Below, piece by piece: positions 25,436-34,285 of a stretch of 64,000 nt of DNA (the stretch's first letter is position 1; every line of letters begins with the position of its first letter). A program made the position numbers and the translations under genes. The notes beneath the pieces were generated by a model. That model was given only the letters and a program-made list of their open reading frames with translations, did no database searches and was not told the origin of the DNA. This DNA is from Peptoniphilus sp. ING2-D1G (GTDB lineage Bacteria; Bacillota; Clostridia; Tissierellales; Peptoniphilaceae), in NCBI GenBank assembly GCA_000952975.1, contig LM997412.1, positions 1,240,001 through 1,304,000 of the forward strand, read 5' to 3'.

Positions 25436-28400
25436 TTATTTTTCCATCGATCTTAAAATCATCGTTGCAGCTTCCGCTCTTGTTGCATTGTTACCGGGTC
25501 TGAAGGTGTTGTCTTCATATCCTTTGATTATTTCAGCCTTCACTGCTTTTTGAACAAATTCCGTCGCCCAATCGGCAATTTTTTCTTTATCTGTAAAAGA
25601 AAGTTCGCCTTTTTCTTCAAGCTTTAGAACGCCTGACATTATCTTTGCCATTTCTTCTCTTGTTATGTTGTTATCAGGTGCGAATACCGCTTCGCTGTAT
25701 CCGTTGATTATTCCAAGCCCTGCTGCATCGTCGATGTATTCCTTTGCCCAGTGACCTTTAATATCTTCGAAACTTGACTCTTTATCTGAATCAAGTGAGA
25801 ATGCTCCGTCCAGTATCTTGATAAATTCAGCTCTTGTGATATTATGGTCGGGTTTAAATGTGCCGTCTAAATATCCGTTTATCAAGTTCTTTGAAATTAA
25901 TTCTCTTATTGCAGCTTCTGCCCAGTGTCCGCTGACATCGGACATTTCAGTCTTAACTCCTGCAGTATCGTAGAAAGTATCGTTGTTTACTGCATAAATC
26001 GAGTTGGCAAGAAGTCTGAACAAGTGAGAAGTATGAGCTTTATTGGTCAAATCTTGTGCAAATAGAACTACATTTGAATCTTCAATCTTATCTACAGCTG
26101 CAACAGCCTTTCCTTTGATTACATCGTGGTTCGGCCACCAACCCGCTTTGTAGAAATCACTTGAGTCGGATACTTTAGATATTACTTTAGCTGTTGATGG
26201 AAGTGATGTAATCACTGTACCGCTTGCAATGTATCCGTAATCTGTAGCATCATAGCTTCCGCTTATAGTTGAATCTTGAGCATAATTCGCCTTTAACAAT
26301 CCTTCGTTGGCATCTCCATCTTCAGCCATGTATGTGGTCAATGGATAAATTTTATTTGCTTCAAGTGCTCTTAGAGGTTTTCCTCCCACTGCTATATAGT
26401 TCTTTCCTGTTATTTCGGAAGATTTGATTTGTCCCGAAGAATCCACTATTGTATTTGCAGCGGAGAGGTTATCGACTAACTCAAATCCTAAATTCTTAAG
26501 AACGTATCTTGTTGCATCGGTAGTTGATGCATAATTTGAACCTGATGGAGTCAAATATACCTTTGGAAGAACCATGGCTTTGCTTTCAAGGTTTCCTTTA
26601 TCCTCCATTGCATTGAGGTAGTATTTAGATGCTATTGCCGATAAATCTGTAGTTTTAACTACATAATCTCCAACTTTTACATCTCCGCTTGCCTTTGTAA
26701 CTTGAGAAACCTCTTTGCCGTTTTTTAACAGTTCATTTACAAATTTTATTGCATCCACATTATCATTTCTGACAACTGCATTTTCCGTTGATACATTTAC
26801 CAATGTTCCCGGAATTGAAACGGGGCTTGTTATTTTAGAAGTCTTCGAGTCAAATAGCCCTTCTTCTCTTACTTCTACTTTGTCAAATCCTCTCATTGCC
26901 GGGAAATCAAGTACTACTTCAGCATACATTGCTCCCCATGCAGATTGATCTACCCCGTCATAAAGAGTCATATTCGCATATCCTCTTAAGGCTTGACGCA
27001 TGGGAACTACAATTGATCCCTTGGGATAAGTTACACCGTCAAATACTACATCTTGAGTGCTTTGATGTACTTCAACGCCGTTTCTTAAGAAGTAATTTAC
27101 CATCTTGTAGACTTCAAGCGGGTTCTTTTGAAGCTCTCTGTCCAAGGGAAGAATGTAATATTCAGGGAAGAAGTTTTGATTTGTTCCTCTGGGACGACCA
27201 ATTTGGTTCCCGTTAGGATCTATATGCCATGTATCTACACTTCTGTTATCTTCGTTTTTGATTCCTCTATTAAATATTTCAAGTTGATTTAAAAATACTT
27301 GATCCTTATGTTTCAGCGCATAGTCGATTCCGCCGATGATTGTGTGTTCATGAGCAAGAACGGAATCCAAATTACTTTCAGGAATTTCGATTGTATGTCC
27401 CAAAGCTCCGTGGATAAGAGCGAATACTCCTGTGTATCCTAAGAAAGCATCGTCCCATCCGTCACCGTAGTCAAACATCGGAATAATATAACTGCTGTAA
27501 CTTGTATTTGCAATTGCAATATCACCCATGTGTTTAGCATTTTCAATTGCCCCTACACCATAGACGGTATCCTTCGTATAAGCTCCTTTTTCTCCACCCA
27601 TTAATAAATCGTATTCAAAGTTCGGTTCATGTGGAGGAGTACAGGGTTCGATCAAGAAGTCTTTAACAAATCCGTGTAAATCCAGGAACATAACAGGATG
27701 CCATTTTGCAATTTGTTCAGTTATTTGGATTGTTTCAGGTTGGATTTGATAGATATTGTCTCTGTTTAAGTCAAATCCGTTTGCATTATGACGAAGATTG
27801 TGATATCTTCCATCGGGGTTTTCCGTTAAATTAAATACTAAAATAAAGTTGTCCAAAACTTGTTCTACATTTAATTCTGCAACTTTTTCAGGATCGCCTT
27901 CATCCGTCTTGAACGTAATACTATCTTGAGTCGCGAAGGCTTTTATAGCTCTCATTTGCGAGTCAATGCCCGGGTGTTCATCGGGGTGAGGTGTGGAAAG
28001 CATAATAGGTACTTTGTAATCTCCGTAAGTTCCCGATTTTACTTCATTGATTAATTGTGCGGGATCTTCCATAGCTCTCACTTTTGTTTCATTTAAATAT
28101 CTGTCAATTGAAGCTTTGTCCTTTGCGATTACCATTGCATGAAGTTCTCTTCCTTCAACAGTCTTGCCGTTGGAATGATATTGAACATATCTTCCTTCTT
28201 TTGCTTCACCTGCTATTTTATCCAGTTCCGGTTTAATTTCATCATATGTAAAAAAGCCTTCATATGCGTTAATCTTCACCGGAATTGAAGCTACCTCTCC
28301 TGTAGATGATTCCTTTGCTTCCAATTTAAAATCACCGATTAAGTCCATAAAAGCCCATCTCGGATAAGGTCTCTTATCTACCGCCTTTACTCCGAAGGGA

Positions 28401-28735
28401 AGTCCGTTTACAACAGTAGCTGTAACCTTATTTCCTTCCACTTTAAGATTTTCGATTTTTATCCACGGTTCACCCTCAAACTTTGTGGTGTCTTGATTAA
28501 AGGATTTCCATTGGGATAAATCTTTTCCTCCCAAAGTCCATTGGAGATTTTCCGCCTTTACCTCTTTATCAAAGGTCATTTCAACATCTATTTTCCCTTC
28601 AACGGTCAAATAAATTTCATTGGCATTAGCTTTAACTTCCGCTGCATCAACAATACCTGCTAAAGGAGCAAATAGAGAAAATACCATTACCATGGAAAGA
28701 ACTATCGACAAAAATTTTTTGTTGTTCTTTTTCAT
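25436..28735 (-). CDS. secreted M14-family zinc carboxypeptidase with three C-terminal SLH domains
   Basis: A 1099-residue surface protein. A signal peptide (cleavage near VDAAEVKA) precedes a short beta domain. An M14 metallopeptidase domain (~160-480) carries the zinc ligands in STPHPDEHPG (His...Glu), a downstream His in the HGALGHTIEIPESN area and the catalytic Glu in the same segment. A central region of unknown function follows. Three SLH repeats (~925-1099) hold SGHWAEAAIRELI, KGHWAKEYIDDAA and IADWATEFVQKAV. SLH domains bind pyruvylated wall polymers, so this should be an S-layer-associated exopeptidase supplying amino acids. Monocistronic, with a strong terminator. Substrate specificity is not readable. 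Confidence 0.9.
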   Translation of the reverse strand: MKKNNKKFLSIVLSMVMVFSLFAPLAGIVDAAEVKANANEIYLTVEGKIDVEMTFDKEVKAENLQWTLGGKDLSQWKSFNQDTTKFEGEPWIKIENLKVEGNKVTATVVNGLPFGVKAVDKRPYPRWAFMDLIGDFKLEAKESSTGEVASIPVKINAYEGFFTYDEIKPELDKIAGEAKEGRYVQYHSNGKTVEGRELHAMVIAKDKASIDRYLNETKVRAMEDPAQLINEVKSGTYGDYKVPIMLSTPHPDEHPGIDSQMRAIKAFATQDSITFKTDEGDPEKVAELNVEQVLDNFILVFNLTENPDGRYHNLRHNANGFDLNRDNIYQIQPETIQITEQIAKWHPVMFLDLHGFVKDFLIEPCTPPHEPNFEYDLLMGGEKGAYTKDTVYGVGAIENAKHMGDIAIANTSYSSYIIPMFDYGDGWDDAFLGYTGVFALIHGALGHTIEIPESNLDSVLAHEHTIIGGIDYALKHKDQVFLNQLEIFNRGIKNEDNRSVDTWHIDPNGNQIGRPRGTNQNFFPEYYILPLDRELQKNPLEVYKMVNYFLRNGVEVHQSTQDVVFDGVTYPKGSIVVPMRQALRGYANMTLYDGVDQSAWGAMYAEVVLDFPAMRGFDKVEVREEGLFDSKTSKITSPVSIPGTLVNVSTENAVVRNDNVDAIKFVNELLKNGKEVSQVTKASGDVKVGDYVVKTTDLSAIASKYYLNAMEDKGNLESKAMVLPKVYLTPSGSNYASTTDATRYVLKNLGFELVDNLSAANTIVDSSGQIKSSEITGKNYIAVGGKPLRALEANKIYPLTTYMAEDGDANEGLLKANYAQDSTISGSYDATDYGYIASGTVITSLPSTAKVISKVSDSSDFYKAGWWPNHDVIKGKAVAAVDKIEDSNVVLFAQDLTNKAHTSHLFRLLANSIYAVNNDTFYDTAGVKTEMSDVSGHWAEAAIRELISKNLINGYLDGTFKPDHNITRAEFIKILDGAFSLDSDKESSFEDIKGHWAKEYIDDAAGLGIINGYSEAVFAPDNNITREEMAKIMSGVLKLEEKGELSFTDKEKIADWATEFVQKAVKAEIIKGYEDNTFRPGNNATRAEAATMILRSMEK

Positions 28736-28945
28736 AATACATCTCCTTTTTTTAATTATTACTTTAAGTAAATATATTTTTATAAAAATATCTACTTATT
28801 ACTTTCTATTATCACATAGCTACAATATCATTGTCAACGTTCTCATTTTGGATGAAACTTTTAAGCTCTTATTTGTTCCCTTTAAATTAAATATATAAAA
28901 ATGTAAGGACAATGTATTCATAGCCCCGAATAATGATAATTATAT

Positions 28946-28973
28946 CGGGCGGATGAGAGCATCCACCCCTACG
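28946..28973. repeat. dispersed GC-rich palindrome, copy 3
   Basis: GGGCGGATG..CATCCACCCCTACG forms an imperfect stem in the 291-bp spacer between the metallopeptidase and the copper-chaperone-like gene. It shares the GGCGGA and CCCCTAC blocks with the other copies. The remainder of the spacer is AT-rich and must carry the promoters of the two divergent genes. Confidence 0.6.
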
Positions 28974-29026
28974 AGAATATGGAATATATATCACCGGACG
29001 TGGTATAATTATATTGGAGGGATAAA

Positions 29027-29233
29027 ATGAAAAAAATTATTAATATAGAGGGTATGTCCTGTGAACATTGTGTTGCCCATGTAACTGAAGCCCTTGAAAA
29101 TCTTGAAAATGTCCATTATGTTAAAGTTTCTCTTTTCAGAAACAACGCCAAGGTTGAAGGGGATAATTTAAGGGATGAAGATTTGAAAAAATCCGTTGAA
29201 GATGCAGGATACAAGGTAGTGTCCATAGAATAA
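29027..29233 (+). CDS. heavy-metal-associated (HMA) domain protein, CopZ-like
   Basis: A 68-residue single-domain protein with the metal-binding signature GMSCEHC near residue 9 and the beta-alpha-beta-beta-alpha-beta pattern of copper chaperones. It should bind Cu(I) (or a similar soft metal) in the cytoplasm and pass it to a transporter. No P-type ATPase or copper repressor is adjacent, so the partner must be elsewhere. GGAGGG lies just before the ATG and TATAAT about 20 bp further up, and a terminator follows. Confidence 0.9.
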   Translation: MKKIINIEGMSCEHCVAHVTEALENLENVHYVKVSLFRNNAKVEGDNLRDEDLKKSVEDAGYKVVSIE

Positions 29234-29245
29234 TAAAGGTTTTAA

Positions 29246-29279
29246 AAAGAGATTTTGCAAATAATAAAATCTCTTTTTA
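29246..29279. terminator. bidirectional terminator between converging genes
   Basis: AAAAAGAGATTTT / AAAATCTCTTTTT hairpin with an 8-base loop. It serves the HMA gene on the plus strand and overlaps the stop codon of the gene arriving on the minus strand. Confidence 0.88.
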
Positions 29280-29852
29280 ATTCTTTTTATTTAACCCACA
29301 TTGTATCGCAAGTAATATTTTTGAGCCGACGCCGGGTTTGTAATAAGTTCTCCCAATCCTGTGCCATCCGTCCACTATTTTCAAATAGAACTCATCTCCA
29401 TATATTCTGTACCCCGTGACAAGGACCCAGTGCCAATTAATCAAGCTGCCTGCAAGCAATAGAATTACAGGTTTTCTGTCATCCAAAGATTTTTTGAGTT
29501 CACCGGGCGATTTGAGATTTTTAAGCTTTAAATCATAGTCTAAATCTTTAAAGTACTTTTTCATGGCATAACCTATATCTATCTTTGGACCATTGCCCAT
29601 GTATTTGTAGATATCCATAAAAATCTTATTTTTATCATCTCTTGTGGCTCTGAAAAAAATTGTCAAATTCGCCGCACATACTGTAGCACAATGATTTTTT
29701 GCAAATTCTTTATACTCTCCTGTTATAACCCAATCCGATTCATTTGTTAAATTATGCTCTATAAACTCTACTTTGGGAAGTTTTTCCTCCGTCAGAAATC
29801 CATAGTGTATGTTTCTTTTTAAAATCTTCCTCGATCTATTATTACTTAGCAT
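29277..29852 (-). CDS. papain-like (C39-type) peptidase-fold protein, probably cytoplasmic
   Basis: A 191-residue protein that I recognise only at fold level. NHCATVCAANLTIFF (~residue 53) aligns with the catalytic-Cys helix of C39-like peptidases. LINWHWVLVTGYR (~139) supplies the His and KIVDGW (~160) the Asp, completing a Cys-His-Asp triad in the right order and spacing. There is no signal peptide or membrane segment, so it should act inside the cell, unlike bacteriocin-processing C39 domains, which are fused to ABC exporters. Neighbours are unrelated and no substrate is suggested. Confidence 0.6.
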   Translation of the reverse strand: MLSNNRSRKILKRNIHYGFLTEEKLPKVEFIEHNLTNESDWVITGEYKEFAKNHCATVCAANLTIFFRATRDDKNKIFMDIYKYMGNGPKIDIGYAMKKYFKDLDYDLKLKNLKSPGELKKSLDDRKPVILLLAGSLINWHWVLVTGYRIYGDEFYLKIVDGWHRIGRTYYKPGVGSKILLAIQCGLNKKN

Positions 29853-29902
29853 CTTTTTCTCCTTAAATCCAATATAAATAAATTATACCCCATAAAAATA
29901 CA

Positions 29903-29945
29903 AGAGAATTCAATATACAAACTTTATTTTCATATTGAATTCTCT
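29903..29945. terminator. hairpin, possible bidirectional terminator
   Basis: A perfect 14-bp inverted repeat AGAGAATTCAATAT / ATATTGAATTCTCT with a 15-base loop lies downstream of the amino acid ABC operon and upstream of the C39-like gene. Confidence 0.6.
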
Positions 29946-30002
29946 ATAATTTTAATTTTATTAAATTTTATAATACAATTAAATAAATTTTCAAAGGAGA
30001 AT

Positions 30003-30089
30003 TTAAGCCACTTCAAGCAACTCAGATGCTAAGCTCTTTTTCAGAACTATTTCTACTTTACATCTTGAATTTTTTCTGTATGTCTTAAT
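30003..30089 (-). pseudogene. possible 3' gene remnant
   Basis: Downstream of the ABC ATPase, a minus-strand frame reads ...KNSRCKVEIVLKKSLASEL... and stops at TAA 30003-30005. It has no start codon of its own and no ribosome site, and its beginning overlaps the ABC gene end in another frame. The composition looks coding, so it may be the tail of a decayed gene. I do not recognise the family. Confidence 0.3.
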
Positions 30090-30102
30090 TAAAAGAAAAT
30101 AA

Positions 30103-30825
30103 TTACAATACTTTGCTCAAAAAATTCTTAGTTCTTTCATTTCTCGGGTTGCCGAAAATTTCTTCAGGAGTTCCTTTTTCCACAATGTATCCGCCAGCCA
30201 TAAATAAAACTCTATCTGCCACCTCTCTTGCAAATCCCATTTCATGAGTTACTATAATAAGGGTCATTCCTTCCTTTGCGAGGAATTTTATTACATCTAA
30301 AACCTCTCCGACCATTTCCGGATCAAGAGCCGATGTGGGTTCATCAAAAAGCATTACTTCAGGTTCCATGGCAAGAGCTCGCACTATGGCAATTCTCTGT
30401 TGTTGTCCTCCGGACAGTTTTTTAGGATATTCGTCTTTTTTATCTTCAAGTCCGACTCTTTTTAAAAGTGTCATGGCTATTTCCACAGCTTTTTCTCTTT
30501 CGATTTTCTTTGTCATCATGGGAGCCAAAATTATATTTTCAAGTACATTCATGTGAGGAAATAGGTTAAAGGACTGGAACACCATACCCATTTTCTGTCT
30601 TATTTTATCCAAGTCCACATCCGGGCTGTTTATTTTTTCGTCATTTACATATATATCTCCACTTGTGGGTTTTTCAAGCATATTTAAACATCTTAAAAAC
30701 GTCGATTTTCCCGAACCGCTCGGCCCGATTATCGCTACTACTTCGCCCTTGTTCACCTCTTCGTTTATTCCCTTTAAAACTTCCAAATTCTTAAAGGATT
30801 TTTTTAAGTCAACGGTTTTAATCAT
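30103..30825 (-). CDS. polar amino acid ABC transporter ATP-binding protein (GlnQ-like)
   Basis: A 240-residue ATPase with Walker [10 protein letters not shown], signature [16 protein letters not shown], Walker [15 protein letters not shown] and the polar-amino-acid (PAAT) subgroup tail [16 protein letters not shown]. It powers uptake of an amino acid through the adjacent permease and binding protein. Its start overlaps the permease stop by 8 bp, indicating translational coupling. Specificity (Gln, Glu, Arg, cystine or other) cannot be assigned from the ATPase. Confidence 0.94.
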   Translation of the reverse strand: MIKTVDLKKSFKNLEVLKGINEEVNKGEVVAIIGPSGSGKSTFLRCLNMLEKPTSGDIYVNDEKINSPDVDLDKIRQKMGMVFQSFNLFPHMNVLENIILAPMMTKKIEREKAVEIAMTLLKRVGLEDKKDEYPKKLSGGQQQRIAIVRALAMEPEVMLFDEPTSALDPEMVGEVLDVIKFLAKEGMTLIIVTHEMGFAREVADRVLFMAGGYIVEKGTPEEIFGNPRNERTKNFLSKVL

Positions 30826-31492
30826 TATCCAGTCTCCTTTCCCATGCTGTCATTACCTTTGATAGGCTAAAGGTCAAAATAAAGTAGCATATCGCCGCAT
30901 AAATCATGGGTTTTACCGCCATATAAGTTTTAGCTTTTACGGCGGTTGCCTTGTAAATAATATCAGGTACACCCACTACTATTACAATGGCTGTTTCTTT
31001 TATGAGGGCGATGAATTCATTTCCCAAGGACGGAAGAATTATCTTCAAAGCCTGCGGTAAAATTATTTTCTCCAAAGTCTGTCCTTTGCTAAGACCTAAA
31101 GACCTTGACGCTTCCCATTGTCCTTTATCGACAGAATTTATACCGCCTCTTATTATTTCCGCAATATAGGCTCCCGCATTTAAAGATATGGCGATGGAGC
31201 ACAGTATTATTGAATTTCTCAAAAACTCCATATTTGTGGGTATTACGAGTTTAAGGCCGAAGAATACTATTAAAAGCTGTACCATAAGAGGTGTTCCTCT
31301 TATGATTTCTACATATGCCTTGGAAATTAACCTCAATATTTTACTTTCACTAAGTCTCATGATTGAAAGTATAAGACCCAGTATTGTTCCAAATACCACT
31401 CCCAAAATTGAAAGTAAAATGGTTATGCCAACTCCTGATAAATAAGCAAAATAATAGGTCTGTATAAATTCCAATTCCTCTTTTATAAACAT
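30818..31492 (-). CDS. amino acid ABC transporter permease (HisM/GlnP-like)
   Basis: A 224-residue membrane protein with about five helices and the EAA loop [25 protein letters not shown] that docks on the ATPase. It also has the family's [12 protein letters not shown] motif near residue 64. A single permease of this class homodimerises in the membrane. It lies 8 bp after the binding-protein gene and overlaps the ATPase gene. Confidence 0.94.
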   Translation of the reverse strand: MFIKEELEFIQTYYFAYLSGVGITILLSILGVVFGTILGLILSIMRLSESKILRLISKAYVEIIRGTPLMVQLLIVFFGLKLVIPTNMEFLRNSIILCSIAISLNAGAYIAEIIRGGINSVDKGQWEASRSLGLSKGQTLEKIILPQALKIILPSLGNEFIALIKETAIVIVVGVPDIIYKATAVKAKTYMAVKPMIYAAICYFILTFSLSKVMTAWERRLDND

Positions 31493-31500
31493 AATATCTC

Positions 31501-32370
31501 CTATTTATCCGTTAGATCCATAAATTCCTTTTCCCATGTTTTTATTTGATCTTCTTCAATTAGCTTATCTACAACTTTGTTTATCGCTTCTACAAGTTCG
31601 GTATTTCCTTTTTTAACTGCAATTGAATAGGCATCTTCAGGTGGTGCTCCTATGTCTACAACACTTAACCCTTCTTGCATATCAGCATATTTTTCAGCGG
31701 GAATTCCGGACATGAATATCACATCATATGTTCCGTTTTTAAGTTCCATTACCATGTTATTATTATCGGGCATTGAGTTTACAGTTGCTCCATTTTCCTT
31801 TTCAAAAACTTCTCTTGCATAAGTCTCTTGAGTTGAGCCTAATTGAGTTCCTATGGTAACTCCCTTTAAATCTTCAGCTGATTTGTATTTGTCAGCATTT
31901 TCCGTAAGTACAAGAAGTACCTGTTCTTGTGAAGTATAGGGATTTGAAAAATCTACGGCTTCTCTTCTTTCATCAGTTGCCGCCATACCTGCAATTACAA
32001 AATCCATTTCTCCAACTCCTAAAGCCGTGAGAAGTCCTTCAAATTGCATGTCTTTAATCTTAAGTTCCACTCCTAAATCTTCTGCAATTGCTTTTGCGAT
32101 TTCAATGTCCACTCCGATGATTTCATCCTTTGAGCCTTCGATATCATGCCATTCATAGGGCGGATATTCCGCAGATGTTCCCATGGTTATATATCCGTCA
32201 CTCTTTATTTTTTCAATGACCGGTCCTACATCTGATGTTCCTTCTGCAGATTGTGTTTCCGCAGTGTTTTTATTTGCAGGTTGATCAGCAGATTTTTCCT
32301 CAGGTTTATCGGAACTGCATCCCACAAGCAATAAAGCGAGCATTAAACAAGTTATTAATATTTTTTTCAT
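31501..32370 (-). CDS. amino acid ABC transporter substrate-binding lipoprotein
   Basis: A 289-residue lipoprotein: signal MKKILITCLMLALLLVGCSS with the lipid-modified Cys in LVGC, a short Glu/Ala/Thr linker, then the SBP_bac_3 fold. GTSAEYPPYEW and GVDIEIAKAIAEDLGVEL (~residues 65-95) and MDFVIAGMAATDERREAVDFSNPY (in parts) are typical of polar amino acid binding proteins. ATG 32370 sits 7 bases after GGAGG; an in-frame ATG at 32397 adds nine residues ahead of the signal and is rejected. First structural gene of the operon, behind a leader with a candidate short ORF. Confidence 0.93.
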   Translation of the reverse strand: MKKILITCLMLALLLVGCSSDKPEEKSADQPANKNTAETQSAEGTSDVGPVIEKIKSDGYITMGTSAEYPPYEWHDIEGSKDEIIGVDIEIAKAIAEDLGVELKIKDMQFEGLLTALGVGEMDFVIAGMAATDERREAVDFSNPYTSQEQVLLVLTENADKYKSAEDLKGVTIGTQLGSTQETYAREVFEKENGATVNSMPDNNNMVMELKNGTYDVIFMSGIPAEKYADMQEGLSVVDIGAPPEDAYSIAVKKGNTELVEAINKVVDKLIEEDQIKTWEKEFMDLTDK

Positions 32371-32416
32371 CTTTTTACCTCCATTAATTAGCATCAAACA
32401 ACAATTCTTCCCAAAA

Positions 32417-32488
32417 TCAAAGCCGTCTGATACCTTCGGAAAGTATAAAAAACCCTTCCCAACTTTTCTTGAAATTTAAAGGAATCAA
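32417..32488 (-). CDS. candidate 23-residue leader peptide (TTG start) before the amino acid ABC operon
   Basis: AAGGAGG lies 8 bases upstream of a TTG that opens a 23-codon frame beginning MIPLNFKKSWEGFFIL and ending ...GIRRL before TGA. It is about 45 nt upstream of the binding-protein gene and in the same direction. The frame remains open for ten codons beyond the TGA, to a TAA just before the ribosome site of the next gene. Three segments (GGGAAG, CTTTCC, GGGAAG) could pair alternatively, as in attenuators. It might instead be a structured RNA whose apparent coding is accidental. Confidence 0.4.
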   Translation of the reverse strand: MIPLNFKKSWEGFFILSEGIRRL

Positions 32489-32628
32489 GATCTATGCCTC
32501 CTTTTTAAAATTTTTATCATTATACTAGATTTTACAATTTTAATCAACGTTTTTTTCCGAAATTTTTTGTAATTTTTAAAATAATTTAAATGGGTTATAA
32601 TATAATTAAAAAATTTGGAGATTTTGTC

Positions 32629-33531
32629 ATGAAAAAGTTGTTTATTCTAAGTACCAAGGCAGGCTATAAAAATTTCATCGATTTCGGTAATAATATCTAT
32701 GAAACTTATAGATCAAACAACAGAATAAAAGAGCTGGAAATTCAAAAAACACTGCATAAAAATCACGCAGGTGAGCTTGCAAAAAATTTCGCCGCTGAAA
32801 ATAGCGACGGAATAATATATGTATGCGGCGGAGATGGAAGTTTGAACGAGGTGGCTAATTCTATTTTCGGAACTGATACATCTCTTGGTCTTATTCCCAT
32901 GGGTACGGCAAATGATTTTTCAAAAAATTTTAATTACAAAAATTTTAAAATTGAGGACACCTTTGCCCCTGATTTGGAACATATAGATATGATAAAGATA
33001 AATGAAAAATACTGCTTAAATATAATGAGTTTAGGTTTTGATACTGTGATTTTAAATACCGCTTACGAAATTTTGGAAAAATGTCCCGGTCTACAATCAT
33101 CAGCATATCTCTTAAGCGTTCTAAAATCTCTAAAAAACATAGAAACGGAAAGACTTTACATGAATTTAACATTGGAAACAGGCGATGAGATAGATGTGAA
33201 GGGGAATTTTATCATTTCCGCCCTTTGTAACGGCTCTTATTACGGCTCCGGTTTTAATCCCGCTCCTACAGCAGATTTATCCGATGGACTGTTAAATCTC
33301 ATAACCCTTGAAGAGACTCCTTTTTTTAAACTAATTCCGCTTATTTTTAAATACAGGAAGGGAACCCATCTCAATGATAAAAGAGTCAAGGAATATATTG
33401 TAAAAAAAGGAATTATTAAATCCGATAAAAAAATAATCGCCAATATAGACGGCGAAATATTTAAATCCGATGTATTTGACTTTGAAATAATAGAAAATGC
33501 AATTACCTTTCATAAAGTGGGAGTAAATTGA
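32629..33531 (+). CDS. diacylglycerol kinase-family lipid kinase
   Basis: A 300-residue DAGK/YegS-type kinase with the nucleotide-binding signature GGDGSLNEVANSI near residue 67, GLIPMGTANDFSK near 92 and the C-terminal GNFIISALCNGSYYGSGF substrate-side motif. Members phosphorylate diacylglycerol or related lipids at the membrane and recycle lipid headgroup by-products. The start is ATG 32629, behind GGAG with a 9-base gap; a longer frame from 32590 has no ribosome site. Followed by a terminator at 33543. Confidence 0.88.
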   Translation: MKKLFILSTKAGYKNFIDFGNNIYETYRSNNRIKELEIQKTLHKNHAGELAKNFAAENSDGIIYVCGGDGSLNEVANSIFGTDTSLGLIPMGTANDFSKNFNYKNFKIEDTFAPDLEHIDMIKINEKYCLNIMSLGFDTVILNTAYEILEKCPGLQSSAYLLSVLKSLKNIETERLYMNLTLETGDEIDVKGNFIISALCNGSYYGSGFNPAPTADLSDGLLNLITLEETPFFKLIPLIFKYRKGTHLNDKRVKEYIVKKGIIKSDKKIIANIDGEIFKSDVFDFEIIENAITFHKVGVN

Positions 33532-33542
33532 TTTTTAAATTA

Positions 33543-33578
33543 AAAAATTCTCTGAATATTTAGTTCAGAGAATTTTTA
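33543..33578. terminator. bidirectional terminator between lipid kinase and nitroreductase genes
   Basis: AAAAATTCTCTGAA / TTCAGAGAATTTTT hairpin with T-run, between two converging genes. Confidence 0.9.
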
Positions 33579-33584
33579 TTTTTA

Positions 33585-34187
33585 TTATTTTATCAAAACT
33601 CTTTCATCGATGGGTTGTTTTTTCTTGGGAGAGGGTTCTGAAACTATATTTCCAAATACCATTTGAGATTTAAGAATCCAATTTGCATCTATGTCCCATT
33701 TTTCCTTGACTTCATCATCTATTATAGGGTTATAGTGCTGAATATTCGCTCCAAGTCCTATATCTCTTAAGGCTATCCAAAGTCCCAGGGTGATAATTCC
33801 TGAGTTTTGTTCGGACCAAGGTTCTACATTGTGTGCATAACTCGGAAAATTTTCCTTTAATTTTTTATTTGTTTTTTCATCTTCAAAAATCAATATTGTT
33901 CCGAATCCATTTTTGAATCCATTAATTTTTTCTTCGGTCTTCTTAAATTTTTCTTCATCATCTACTTTTTTGCGAAGGGTTTCCATTACGATTTTTCCCC
34001 ATAGATAATCGTGATCTTCACCAAATAAAAGAACCGCCCTTTGAGATTGGCTGTTGTATGAGCTTGGCAAATTATAAATTACATCCTTGATGTATTGTCC
34101 TATTTCATCCTTTGGTATATCCACATTTTTATCTAAATCATAATAAGATCTTCTCGCTTTTAATATTTCCAGTGCCTTTGATTGCAT
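33585..34187 (-). CDS. nitroreductase-family FMN oxidoreductase
   Basis: A 200-residue nitroreductase starting MQSKALEILKARRSYYDL, with the FMN-phosphate arginine pair in the N-terminal RRSYYDL motif, LPSSYNSQSQRAVLLFG near residue 42 and the GLWIALRDIGLGANIQHYNP segment near 150. Such proteins reduce nitroaromatics or quinones with NAD(P)H; the natural substrate is usually unknown. ATG 34187 follows GAGGAGG by 7 bases. The frame extends upstream to 34256 without a ribosome site and overlaps the promoter space shared with the divergent SDR gene. Confidence 0.87.
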   Translation of the reverse strand: MQSKALEILKARRSYYDLDKNVDIPKDEIGQYIKDVIYNLPSSYNSQSQRAVLLFGEDHDYLWGKIVMETLRKKVDDEEKFKKTEEKINGFKNGFGTILIFEDEKTNKKLKENFPSYAHNVEPWSEQNSGIITLGLWIALRDIGLGANIQHYNPIIDDEVKEKWDIDANWILKSQMVFGNIVSEPSPKKKQPIDERVLIK

Positions 34188-34285
34188 ATTGTTCCTCCTC
34201 TGTTTATTCCATACTTCTTCTGTATTATATCTTACCCATTCTTTAATTTTATTCACAATTAAGTTATAATCATTTTGGTGATCAT

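Noticed and set aside
29027-29233. Copper-resistance operon
   Set aside because: Only a single HMA-domain gene is present; no CopA ATPase or CsoR/CopY repressor is adjacent and the gene has its own terminator.
32408-32420. Selenocysteine at the TGA of the leader ORF
   Set aside because: The frame stays open past the TGA, but I see no convincing SECIS-like hairpin directly after it, and the peptide has no redox motif.
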